From assembly GCF_000004075.3 (NCBI RefSeq), contig NC_026656.2, forward strand, positions 14,942,001-15,006,000: a DNA stretch of 64,000 nucleotides, read 5' to 3'. Numbering within the stretch: position 1 is the stretch's first letter; the number at the start of each line of letters is the position of its first letter. Shown piece after piece: positions 1 to 15,600 of the stretch. The notes under the pieces were generated by a model. It was not told the origin of the DNA, did no database searches, and saw only the letters and a program-made list of their open reading frames with translations. Origin of the DNA: Cucumis sativus (Eukaryota > Streptophyta > Magnoliopsida > Cucurbitales > Cucurbitaceae). The position numbers and the translations under genes were made by a program.

Positions 1-505
1 CATTACTTTGACCTATCTAATCAAGGTCTCGTTGTGGTGCAAACCAAAAGAAGGATCTTTATTAACCAACTGCTAGTTAAACCATGAACTACAACAAGTC
101 TCCATAATTAATTTATGAATGATCCTATAGCATTACATTTTTTCCTTTTTGAAACTATGGATAGAAGAGCTATCTCAACAATTGAATTTGGTATCTCTGA
201 TATTGGAGGTATATTGCCATTTTTCTTCGAATTTCTTCTTAGATGATGTCCTTTCTTTTTTCTTTTCTTTTTTTAATTTATGTCTGGTGGGGGTGGGGGA
301 TTTCATTATTAAACCTTGACTATTTCTTCATTCGAAGATTCTTTTGGTCAATATGTTGTCATCTCATCACTCAATTACCAACTGTAGAAGATACTGTACA
401 AATGTTCAACATATTTTACTCTGTACAAACTAATTTGCCCTTCATCCCTGCCCTTGTTTAGAGAGGAGATGAAATATCTGTTACTCATGTTCCTCATTTA
501 TACAG
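1..505 (+). other. Intron of the golgin gene (left edge)
   Basis: AT-rich sequence with a pyrimidine-rich run around 240-280 and a tacag acceptor at 501-505 just before the first visible exon. I see no coding exon matching the golgin family here, so it is most simply the 3' part of an intron whose donor lies outside the window. Confidence 0.6.
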
Positions 506-3500
506 AAAAAATCCAGTGATGCAGAAATTGAATCATTGCGAGAGGAATATCACCAAAGAGTCTCAGTGCTTGAAAAGAAGGTTTGTCGTTTCTTTTTCAT
601 ATTATTTTTCCAACATCTTTGACATGGAGAAGGGTGTAGCCTGCAAGTATTACTCTTTTACTAATAGTAGTTATGTCAGTTTGAGATTTTTAGAAGCCTT
701 TTGTTTCCATCATCCTTACACATTTCATGCCAATGGGCTTGGTGTATGAAGTTTGAAATTCAATTGATGGCATCAACAATAAATTTAGATTTCTACCAAG
801 CATCAATGGAGTTTTGGTAGTCAAGTCAGTATATGCTGATTTACTTAAATCACATTCTAGATGAAATTTAGTAACTGTTTAGAGAAAAATGAAGGGAATT
901 ACTGCGAATTACATTTCTATTTTATTTCCCTTGGGTGATATCTAATGCTTTTGTATCTTAACATTACAGGTATATGCTCTTACTAAGGAAAGGGATTCGC
1001 TTAGGAGGGAGCAAAATAGAAAAAGTGATGTGGCTGCACTTCTGAAGGAAAAAGATGAAATAATTAATCAAGTTATGGCAGAAGGTGAGGAAATTCATAG
1101 TCTTTCGTATGTATGTCTAGTGGTATTCTATTTCTTCTAATTTCTGCAGAAAATGAAAACTGTATAGTTTCTTTACTTATTGGGTGGTTATTGTTGGGGA
1201 ATAAAATGTAAGAGACGGTCCTTTCGATTTTGAATATGTAGACCTAATACGATAATGCATGTAAGAGTGCCCAATTGGGAGGTTTTTCTTTCTATGCGAC
1301 TATAACCATGTACGATATTTGTCCACCAACCAGGCGAGGAGCTTTCAAAGAAGCAGGCTTCTCAAGAATCTCAGATTAGGAAATTAAGGGCCCAGGTATT
1401 CTCAGGTTTACTTTCACTGGGATTTTTGGCAACAAATTATATTGCTCAGAGGAATATTAATTTAATTGGTTTCTGGAGGCTAGATCAGAGAGCTTGAAGA
1501 AGAGAAGAAGGGATTAATTACCAAGCTTCAGGTAACTGAATTGTCAGGTTCTTGTATGATAGACATTGGATTAGATTAATTGGATGATGAATAATGTTCA
1601 AAATGTCTTTGATCCTGCACTATCAGATTTTTTTAGTATGCTTTTAGAATATTTTTCATTGAACTATGGTGGAGGCGCAGAGGGTCTCATTTTGATTTTT
1701 ATCTTTGCAAAATTTATGGTTTGTTGCACCTATCGTTTGCAAAAAGTCATTTCTCATACATCTTACCCTTTAATTACAGGTGGAAGAAAACAAAGTAGAT
1801 AGCATCAAGAGGGACAAAACTGCTACAGAGAAGTTGCTGCAAGAAACAATAGAAAAGCACCAAACAGAACTAGCAGCACAGAAAGAGTATTATACAACTG
1901 CCTTAACTGCTGCCAAGGAGGCCGAAGCACTAGCAGAGGCACGTGCAAACAGTGAAGCCAAAACTGAGCTAGAAAGTCGACTTAGGGAGGCCGAGGAACG
2001 TGAAACAATGCTAGTTCAGACACTTGAAGAATTAAGACAAACTTTAAGTAGAAAGGAGCAGCAGGTTTTCTTTTTGTTTCTCTAAAAAAATTTCATTGTA
2101 GGAAAGTGAGCTTAATTAAGAAATTGCAGATTCAGAAGATTGACATTAATTTTTCTCTGCAGGCTGTCTTTAGAGAAGATATGCTTCGGAGGGACATCGA
2201 GGACCTTCAAAAGCGTTACCAAGTTTGTGGCATTTCCTATTTCAGTGCTAGTTCTTCTGATTTCCCTAGAACTGGGTGCTAGAAAAGATAAAGGGAAAAT
2301 GTTGGAAATAATCTTGTGATCTTTTATTTATATCTTAGTGATTATCACTTTACAGGCAAGTGAGCGACGCTGTGAAGAGTTGATCACTCAAGTCCCAGAG
2401 TCTACAAGACCTCTTTTGAGGCAGATAGAAGCAATGCAGGCCAGTTCATCTTAGAATGCATTTGTAGATCTTATACTCCCAATTCAGGATATCGACTTAT
2501 CTTGTAACATCATGTCATGATAACAGGAAACAACAGCTAGAAGGGCAGAAGCGTGGGCTGCTGTTGAAAGATCTCTTAACTCTAGGCTTCAGGTTGCTTT
2601 GGATTTATTTTGAACTGTATACTGTTTGTGCAGTATATGGACATGCCTGTATTGAGTTTTTATTGAATCCACAGGAAGCAGAAGCGAAAGCTGCTGCTGC
2701 TGAAGAAAGAGAGCGATCTATAAATGAACGCTTGTCCCAAACCTTATCTAGAATTAATGTTCTGGAGGCGCAGGTTCTTATTGCTAATGATTTTCATCTT
2801 TCTCCTTTTTTTTTCAAATATTATCTAATAGCAGAACTCTTTTGCAGGTTTCATGCCTTAGAGCAGAGCAGACTCAATTAAGCAAAACCCTTGAGAAGGA
2901 GAGGCAGAGAGCAGCTGAAATCAGGCAGGAGTATCTGGCAGCAAAAGAGGAAGCTGACACTCAAGAAGGTCGTGTAAACCAACTTGAGGAAGAAATGAGG
3001 GAACTTAGAAGGAAACACAAGGAAGAGTTGCAAGAATCTCTGAGGCATAGGGAGCTGCTGCAGCAGGTCTTGGTTCTTATACAAACTTATAGCCTCTTTA
3101 ACCTTAGGAAGTATGTCTCGTCTGTAGTGGAAGTTTTCATGTTAGGTGCACATCTGGCATATGAACACACCTTAGACATAAATCCACCGTGCAACACACT
3201 TGAACATAGTTTTACCTGACTTGTATGTCATTCCATATCTCTGGACACACCATGTTGTTTTGAAAAAACATGTTATACATAAATATTGACACATTAGGAC
3301 ACTTAGATAAACTAAAGCACTTCTTCGACAAGAAATAATCTGTTTCTTGATGCATAGGCCTCCATTCCTAAAGCAAAACAACTTGCTATTTCAAAAATTC
3401 TGGCATGATATTTTGGTTTTTATCTTTTAACGTATCTCACATTTGTTAAATGTTGAAATTTACTTACATGGACAGTTTTTCCCTAAAGTATATTTTAGTT

Positions 3501-5387
3501 AATATTTTTTATTCGTTCGTGTTTGCATCATGTATTTACCCATGCATTCAAGTGGTTTTACCTATCTTCAGCTTTTTCCCAGTAAAATATGTTCCTGTTA
3601 CGCATTTCGACTAATCTCTAAAGAGGAGTTCAAGTATTGATTACTCAAATAGAAGACGCCCATGTTCTTGTTGCAGATTTGGGTATCATACACTTTAGTT
3701 GTCACTAATATAATCACGTCCTTTCTATCACCTACTAAATATCTAAGCAATAAGAGTCGTCTACTTTTCTTGCTAGGCTGGGAAAGTGGGGCATTTTATC
3801 AGATGTTGCGGGGGAGTTTAATTACACTCAACTTCCACATAAATTATGTGTTAAGAATTTAATACTTTTATTCGAGGCTTAGAACTTTTACTTTTGTTTA
3901 ATTTCTGACAGGAAATTGAGAAGGAGAAAAATGCCAGATCAGATTTGGAGAGGAAAGCACATCTCCATTCTACTGCTGCAGCTGATCATAGTCCCATAAA
4001 AAGGCATAGTTCAAGTTTTGAGAATGGTATGGCTCTTTGCTTTGATGACATTATTTTTCATGGTTTATTGTCGCCTAATACTGTTAAAAATGCAGGTGAC
4101 ATGGCACGTAAGCTCTCAAGTTCTAGTAGCCTAGGAAGCATGGAGGAAAGCTATTTTCTTCAAGCATCTTTAGGGTCGTCTGAAAGATTATCTGATAGGA
4201 AAATCACTGGGGATGTACCCATGAGTCCGTACTATATGAAGAGTATGACTTCTGGTTCTTTGGAGGCTGCTCTTCGTCAGAAGGAAGGAGAACTGGCATC
4301 TTATGTCTCCCGATTGGTTTGTCTTTTTAATACCTTGGAACTCTTCAATTCATACATGTTACAACTTTTAATTCATAGGGAATGACTTAATTCTGGTCTT
4401 CAAACAGTTTATTGGTCTACGCAATTTAGGAACGTCGTTAAATCTTAACAAGTTCTTCCATCATTAGGTTTAAATTGTTACAGCTTCTAGTTTATAGGGA
4501 ATAAGTTGTTACACACTGAAATTCCATTTTATCCTATAGTTCAAACTTTAGCTCTATTTTCATTTCTTTTTTACCAGAAATCAATAGAATCTATCCGTGA
4601 CTCCCTTGCTGAGGAGCTAGTGAAGTTAACCTCACAGGTTGGTATTGACCCATAACATGCTATTATTCTCTTTACGCCATTGAGCTTGATGCCAAGTGCT
4701 GACTTCACATTTATATCGACTCTCTTGGCTCACAGAGTGAGAAGTTAAGGGCAGAAGCCGGAATGTTACCAGGCATTCGTGCAGAACTTGAAGCACTAAG
4801 AAGAAGGCACTCTGCTGCGCTAGAGCTTATGGGAGAACGCGATGAGGAGGTATTAACAACCTCTTACTGTGTGGAACTTTAAATAGATTGGACATGTGGT
4901 GAAAGCACAGTGCTTGCTCCTCCCGTGTTTAGATTCGATTATTCTATTGTGGTTGATAGATATTCAGTTGGATTGAGAATATTATCTGTTTTCAAAGAAC
5001 TTATTTGAAATTCACATTAGTTCATCAAGCCACCTGAGCATGGAATCACTAGAATGAACATAACATCACATCATGAGAAAGTATTAGATTGCATCAACCA
5101 TGCAGTGCCAAAAATTTTGGCTGTTGAGGAACGCCCCACATTTTTATTTGTTAGAGAATCAATACCACATTGTTAGTATATCTAATAAAGTACAATTAAT
5201 TGCTGCTGCAGTTGGAGGAACTTCGTGCAGATATTGTTGACTTGAAGGAGATGTACAGAGAACAAGTGAACTTACTTGTGAACAAGGTATATAATTTACC
5301 ACAATTTTGCAATACAAAAGGCTTTTAATGTTACGTTCCTAATCTTTTTCCCCACTCTTGCAGATTCAGATAATGAGTTCATCATGA
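506..5387 (+). CDS. GC5: Golgin candidate 5 / TMF1-like protein, C-terminal part
   Basis: This is a Golgi coiled-coil tether of the TMF/ARA160 family; in Arabidopsis, GC5 binds Rab6-type (RABH1) GTPases at the Golgi through its C-terminal region. Sixteen exons are visible: 506-580, 970-1084, 1334-1395, 1484-1531, 1780-2064, 2163-2222, 2356-2439, 2527-2592, 2675-2773, 2848-3066, 3912-4026, 4096-4316, 4578-4637, 4736-4849, 5212-5286 and 5364-5387. They join in frame to 573 residues. The protein is almost wholly charged heptad-type coiled coil rich in E, K, R, A and Q, broken by a Ser-rich linker in the exons at 3912-4316. It ends in the conserved stretch with ERDEELEELRADI and stop codon TGA. 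The PLLRQIEAMQETTARRAEAW segment is typical of the family. The N-terminal part, perhaps 40 percent of the usual length, lies left of the window. The intron after 2439 starts with GC instead of GT. Family assignment is strong; the symbol is by similarity. Confidence 0.9.
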
Positions 5388-6480
5388 ATGGGTACAGCCT
5401 GAGAAGTAACTTCGTACCACACAGCATAGCAATGCGAGTCGTTACAACTCGGCCATTGATATTGAGACCGGTAGTATTAAGATTTTGTGTATGTAATGAA
5501 TAGTATATACATGAAAAGAAACTGATCTTTTTTTGAAAGTGTTACATAATTCCCAACCGCATTGTAATTTTACATTATATCGTTCATTTTTAGTGTATTT
5601 GTTACAGTATTGAGTTATGGTTTCACAGCTCGAATAAGATTTCCGTTTTGCCCTTGCCAAAAGTTGAATCTTCAATAGGTAGGTGAGGGAGAGATTTGGA
5701 AATGGGAATGGTTAGTGTGGCTTTTGATGGGGAAATCAAGAACAATATATTAGATTTATGAAGCATATAGTAAAATCTAATTGGGGAAATAATTTGATCT
5801 ATGAAAACTGCTTTTCCACTCAATATCGTAAATTACAAGTTTGATTGTTAGATATTTCAATATTGCTTATAAAACATCTATTTATTTCAATCTCAAATTT
5901 CTCATTCACAACAATTTATTTCCCTATTGAAAAATGTCCATTTAGACAGTCTTTTCATAGAAGCATTTTTTTAAAAAAAATAAACCTTAAATTTGTGTGA
6001 AATCATTCTCTTCATATTTTTTTTCCAATAAAACAACTAAAACGTGAAATTGATTTCACAAGATTCTTTTGCTTTCAAAGAATAGTAAACATTTTGTTTG
6101 GCTATCTTCTTTCAGGATAAGTGCCTTACAAATATTTCTAAACTTAAAATATTTTTAGACTTTGAAAAGTACTTTTCCTCCTAGTTTTGGACGAAAATTG
6201 TTAAAGTTTTGTTTCAAAAATAAAAATACAAATCTCTATCCTTTGTATAGTGATAATTTATTTAAAGTTGTTAGGTTTTATGAGATTGACAATAATTTTT
6301 ATGGCTTAAGATATTGAAAATTGTTTTGAAAAAGATCTACTAGAATGTTGATTCTACTAGATGTTTTTCTTAGGGTCTTTAACTCATATAGTCTAAATTG
6401 TTATATGATATTACATGAAAGATCCAAATTACTAATAAATTTCATAAAAGTCCTAAATAGACTAGTATATTACATAAATG
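5388..6480. other. Golgin 3' UTR and AT-rich spacer
   Basis: The first 250-300 bases after the TGA probably hold the golgin 3' UTR and poly(A) site. The rest is AT-rich spacer. Short open frames on the minus strand here have no family resemblance. Confidence 0.5.
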
Positions 6481-6483
6481 TAG

Positions 6484-6785
6484 GCTCAAATTACTTTAAT
6501 ACCCATTTCTATTATTTAATTGATTTATAACAAATATCTAAATGGAAAAAATCGTGAGACATAGTTTTGGAAGAAGTGAGGCCCAAATTAATTTAATATC
6601 AATTTCTATTATTTAATTGATTTATAACAAATATTTAAATGGAAAAAAGGGTGGGATCCCGTTTTGAAAATAAGTGGGGTCCAAAATAATTTAATACAAA
6701 TTTCTATTATTTAATTGATCTATAACAAATATCTAAATGAAGAAAATAATGAGATACGGTTTTGGAAAGAAGTGGAAAACTTTTC
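6484..6785. repeat. Three diverged tandem copies of a ~97-bp unit
   Basis: The core ATTTCTATTATTTAATTGAT recurs at about 6505, 6602 and 6700, each time followed by a TATAACAAATATYTAAATG-type segment and a GTTTTG-A-GAAGTGG-type segment. Spacing is 97-98 bp. The copies have drifted by substitutions, which suggests an old local duplication. Confidence 0.75.
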
Positions 6786-6849
6786 ATGATTTCCTTCCGT
6801 GAAAACGGTTGTCTACTCCTTCCAACGTGGATTACGATTTTTACTTCGA

Positions 6850-7340
6850 AATTTTAGAGAGTTTGGAGGTGAAGAAGAAGACAGTCGACGGCCGATAAAT
6901 ACAAAACTTCTCAAACATAATTTAGTTAAAAACTTCGAGGTTAGTATTGTATATATTCAACACATGTGAAACATTAGGTATATTAAGTATATTAGGTATA
7001 TTAAGTATATTAGGTATATTAAGTATATTAGGTATATTATGTATATTTTAGATATTCAATTAAATAGCCAATCAAATGAAAATGTAGTTTTGAATGTGAT
7101 ACATTTTAGGGTTTATTGAGATTTCGGTGGTGAAGAAGAAAACTTTCGATGGCCGAAAAATACAAAACTTATCCGATAGAATCTAGCTAGAAATTTTGTG
7201 CTTAATATTATATATATTCAAAACAAATGAAACATTCGGTATATTAGGTATACTTTAAATATTCGATTAAATAGGCAAACAAACGAAAATTTAGTTTTGA
7301 ATGTGATACCTTCTAGAGTTTATTAAGAATTCAATGTTGA
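6850..7340. repeat. Direct repeat of ~265 bp with an internal 20-bp GTATATTA array
   Basis: A segment starting near 6860 (GGTGAAGAAGAAGAC, CGACGGCCGATAAATACAAAAC) is repeated near 7128 in diverged form (GGTGAAGAAGAAAAC, CGATGGCCGAAAAATACAAAAC). A third partial copy starts near 7320. Between about 6972 and 7040, GTATATTAGG and GTATATTAAG alternate as a short tandem array that is shorter in the second copy. Confidence 0.7.
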
Positions 7341-10020
7341 AAAAGAACGATCATCCTATCAAAAAAATAATAGAACTATATGTCAGTATATAGTATTATT
7401 GTATATAATATGAGGTATATATATACTAAAACATAGAACATAACTATTATAAATTGCAGATATATTAAAGTATAATGTAATCAAATACATTTATAAAGGA
7501 AAAATATGTATGTATGATCATGTCGTTTACTATTGTTTTAGTAATATTTATTCTACAAACAAAAAATTTAAACACAAATTCTGTAGGAATTATGTATAAG
7601 GTATTATTATATATAATATGAGGTACATATACTAAATAACATATGTAAATTCAGTGTATATTTTATTAGTGAAAGGTTCTTATATCAATATGTTTATGTA
7701 TTTTATTTAAATATTTATATCTTATGTGGTAAATAATACGTTATGTTTGAAATAATATTGATTATGTATTAAAGTTGTTTATGGCTACAGGAACATGAAT
7801 GAGAAATAATTATGATGAGTATATGTAATATATGCCATTAAAACATTAATTGTTTTATAGTATATGTAATGTTGAGAAAAACTTAATATGATTGTAATGT
7901 AGGGACTTTGATGAAAGAATTGAAGAACTAGGGAATTGTATGAAGAAAAAAAAAGAATTATTCAGTAACATACATAAATATAATTAATGTTAAATGCAAT
8001 AAAAAAACACATAACGTACAAAAAAAATGTATATATATTATTGAATATATGCGGTGGTATATATGTAACAAATCACAAAATATAAATGAATCATTCAGCA
8101 ACATATATGTAAGAAATATAAAAAAGATAAGGAATGAATATATAATATGTGTATATATTGGTATATATACGCATTAAAAATATCACAAAATATGAAAAAG
8201 AACATGTGTATGTATTATTGAATATATGTGGTAGTATATATGTTATAAATCACATAACATAAATTTATTATTCAGTGATATATCATAGTATATACGAACG
8301 ACATGACATTTAATAATAAAAGTTATATGTCGAACATGACAGAAAGATGAATTGAACAATAAAAAATTAAACAAAATAAGAGGAACATGACAAAAATATA
8401 TATTACGAAACGGAAAAAGGATGGACAATAATGACTGCCGGAGATGGAGAAAAATAGGTAAAAATATAATATTGGAAATAATATATAAATATGTTATTAC
8501 AAAATATAATAAAATTACTCATATTATAATATATTTTGATTTATAGTTAATTGAAAATATACTTAAAATTTATTATCATAATAATTAATCACATTAAATT
8601 AAGAAAGTTATGGAATTCACGTTAAATTCAAATCATTTTCAACAAGAAAATATTTCAAATAATATTATGAATAGAATATCTAACTAATAATCGTAATATA
8701 ATATATTATCTTTCCTATTTAAGAAAATAAATTTTAAATTGAGACATTTGTGAAATTTCTTATTCAATTGATGCATTTTGTCTAAATCTTTCTTTTTCTT
8801 ATCGGTGGTATACTTTTAATTTATGTTTCTCCTATTAACATACTCCTTTATTCAATCTGCGGTTGCTATAGAAGTTAGGGTTACTTATTTGTGATTTCGT
8901 TATGCATATTTTGTTAAGGTTTTGGTTGTTCAACTCGTCTTAAGAGCAACATTTGTATTATCTTGTTGTAGTTGTTTTGGCATGTGCTAGAAGGAATGTT
9001 ACATTTTTAACTTTACTTAACTTGACCAGAAATACCTTTCTTTGACATAAAAATGCATAAGTTCCATTAAAATGGTGAATTCGTTCAAAACAAAATTTTC
9101 ATTTGCGCACAACTTCAATAATAAACATGTTTACATCTTATTATGTGAACAAAAAAACTTATATACAATGTTTCGCATGTTCAAATTCAATTGTCCTCGA
9201 AGGTTGGGATAGAAAACCTTTCTTCATATATTGTCTCATTCTCTCTCCCAATTTATTGGTTTTGTTGACATCAAAAACGAGAAAATAAGTATCATTCATA
9301 TAAAGTGAGAATATCATTTTCAAAGCTACCCATTGCAATCCAATCAAAAATGAAGTAAAATCCAAAATAATAATGTTCTAAAAAACGTGAAAAGTACGTT
9401 TATTCAATTTTCTACGCGGTCTTTCTCGTGTTTTTCTTTTTTTTTTACTGTTCTTACCACTTTTCTTTATTCTAGTTCATATTTTGACGAACGCATCACT
9501 CTTACTTTGGAGGTTGTGTGAACTTTAGGAAACGATCAACATCACGATTAACACACCAGATGAATTCTTACACGGTATGATGCAACAATTCTTCTCAATA
9601 ACATCAATTCTTACATAAACACCTCTAATTGCCAAGTTTTGTAAAATTGTAATTTAGTTACCAAATATATGGACAATAATCTAAGATGAGAACATGCAAT
9701 TTAGAAAAAAAATTATAGGTTTATTTTTTCCTTTATATGAATTCTAACATTCATGTTTCTATTATCTTTCGTAAATCTCTTTTTCTAAAGCTACAAAACA
9801 ATTTCATTTATTGAAGAAAGCAACATTGGAGAAAAAGTTCATTAGTTGTTTGAGTCTTACATGAGATGTGGCAGTGGGTGATTCATCCAAATGTGAGAAG
9901 ATAATGTTTATGTGATGAATATTTTGGATATACAGTAGTGTGAACAGGAGGTGGCCATAAGAATTAGTGATTCCATCAAACCACGTTTTCATATAGGGCT
10001 TTCTTAGAATCATCAACTGT
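7340..10020. other. AT-rich intergenic DNA with TATA/TGTA-type simple repeats
   Basis: No gene is recognisable. Between about 8020 and 8290 a roughly 180-bp unit (ATTGAATATATGYGGTRGTA, then TCACA-AATAAA and ATTCAG) occurs twice. The remainder is low-complexity AT-rich sequence. The last several hundred bases should contain the promoter of the terpene synthase that follows. Confidence 0.5.
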
Positions 10021-10066
10021 TGCTTTAATAACTCATACTAACTAACATAGTCCTCCGGAGGAGATG

Positions 10067-10074
10067 TATAAAAG
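10067..10074 (+). promoter_or_regulatory. TATA box of the first terpene synthase
   Basis: TATAAAAG lies 103 bp upstream of the proposed ATG at 10177. This is a normal distance for a plant promoter with a leader of about 70-80 bases. The assignment is by sequence and position only. Confidence 0.6.
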
Positions 10075-10176
10075 CGCTTCACTTTCTTCTATTTTTCTCA
10101 ACTGCAAATTAACACTACTTTTCTGTCATATAAGGCATAAGGAGATCAGAGATATTGTTTCATTTGTTTTGTGAAT

Positions 10177-13591
<3,415 letters not shown>

Positions 13592-14545
13592 TTTCACACA
13601 CATATATACACTTCACATATTCTATACTGTTGTCCATCAATGTGCATAGAATCAATTAGTTCTATATGAAAGATACATAGTGTGGGTTCAGTGAATAAAA
13701 TAGTTTAGGACATTGTTTATGTATAGAATGAAAACTGATCTAGAATGAAAACTGATCTATACTTAGATTTGTTTCCTAGCTAATATATATTGTAATTAAT
13801 ATCAAGTAAAACCTTGAACTTGAACTTGAACGATAATGTCTAATAATTTTGTGAGTTTTTAACTTGGTATCTAATATATTTTAGAAGTATATATATCATT
13901 TAAAGAATTAATTGTTACATGAAAGCCAACAAAATTTAATTTTATCTCTAATTAATTGAACTTGAAAGATTTTATCAAAATTTAAAGAGTATAAAAAAGG
14001 TAAGAAAAATAGTTAGGATTTTTTTTTTCTAATATAGCAAAATAAACCAAAATACTAGTAAAATTCATGTGAAATATATATCGACATATATTTTTATTAC
14101 ATATAGATATATTTCATTGCTCAAATCTATGTCAAATAAATTTACTGAATTCACACACCAAGAATTAATCCTAATGACAAGCATGAGTCGAACTTAGACA
14201 AGGTAATTTTTCTAACAAACTAGTTCCAAACGAGGTAAGTAGGGGGAGGGGGTTGAGGTTGAGGTTGATTTTGATCTTGATCTTGATCTTGATCGCAACC
14301 AAATAAATTGCAAAGAAAGAGTTAAATTATAGAAATTCTATGTCAAAAAGAGTCTAAGTTGGGGTTATATCCATCTCTCTAGCTCTCAAACCAAAGAATG
14401 AGTTCATTGATTAATTATCATTACTTGCTTCAATTTTCACGTAACCAATTTAATTATTTAAGATAATTAAATTCTCCCAAAGTTCAACAATTAAACATAC
14501 GTAATTCAATTTTCCAATTGTATTGAGTTCAAAAGATCCTTAGAT
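13592..14545. other. 3' UTR of terpene synthase 1 and AT-rich spacer
   Basis: Contains the 3' UTR of the first terpene synthase. There is a 17-bp direct duplication (GAATGAAAACTGATCTA) near 13727-13760, and a short GGTTGA/GATCTT hexamer run at about 14253-14295. No gene is seen. Confidence 0.5.
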
Positions 14546-15600
14546 GTGTTGGGACAAAACCTCTCAATTATTCAGCAGGAGTAAACAGAAAAATAATAGA
14601 GAAATTAAAGAAAACAATAAAAAAAGGAAAACACAAGAATTTACATGGAAAACTCCCAACTTGGAGAAAAACCACAAACAAAAAAGTTCCACTGTGTAAA
14701 AATTTGCTACAATCACAGAGAATAATTTTCTCTCTCCCGTACTCACTTATAAGAACACCATCTCAAAGATTTTCGTCACTCTCTCCTTTTACTCACACTC
14801 GAACCAGAGAATACAAAAATAAATTAATTAGAGTTAACACGCATTATAGCTTAAAATGTTTCTAAGTGAGACATTTGTAAACAAAATATGTGACAGCTTT
14901 TTATATAGGCTTTCATTCACACTTTTCTACAAAATAACTGATGTCGGACAACTCACTTTTAATAATGCTCATCAAATAGAATAACAAGTTGACCTAACCT
15001 ATTGCATGCTTCTAACTAAATCTTATCAAAATTTTCATGAGTAAGAAATTCATTTGAAAGTGGAAATCATACATTATTCCTCATGCGTCCGAACATATAA
15101 AAAATAATTCGAAACAAAAACTGCAATAAAAACAATTTCAAAGGAATAATGGTAGATTAATTAATTTCTCCAAAGCTAAGTTAGAACGAGTATCTTAGCC
15201 TCTCATCCACATGTCTGACGATGAGGTAGAGTTTCAGAACATAAACTAGCAAAAAGAGCTTAGAAAATTAGGAGAAAACTTATGTGAAACGACTAGAATC
15301 AGATCCACACCCTCAATTGGCGGCGAGACTTCGTATTTATAAAAGTGATGCAGAGTGTACGTGGTGCTAGGGACAGCGTCATGGCACTTACGGTCTTCTG
15401 CATGCAATATGCGTTCGAAGCATCGTGGCACTCTAGTACGTGCGTGTCGCCGTGTTCTTCGCACGAGAATGACCTATTCTGCCTTACAACGTCGTGTATG
15501 GCGCCACACAACACTGCAAGACAGAAGCTTAATAAGCTTCTTTTCTTTGTATGTTCGTCTTGGTTGATGCTAATATACTAGCTACTTCATGTTTAGCCAA
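14546..15600 (+). mobile_element. Probable LTR-retrotransposon remnant
   Basis: Starts with TGTTGGGACAAAACCTC. It carries a GGAAAACTCCCAACTTGGAG block followed by AAAAACCAC, a motif combination common in plant LTRs. A TATATA-type box lies near 14910, and a TATTTATAAAAG box near 15330 precedes a GC-richer stretch (15345-15520). No paired LTR, target duplication or coding domain was found, so ends and class are uncertain. Confidence 0.35.

Noticed and set aside
15246..15581. Four overlapping 70-78 codon frames
   Set aside because: Open frames occur in several phases and both strands because the block is GC-rich; none has a recognisable domain.
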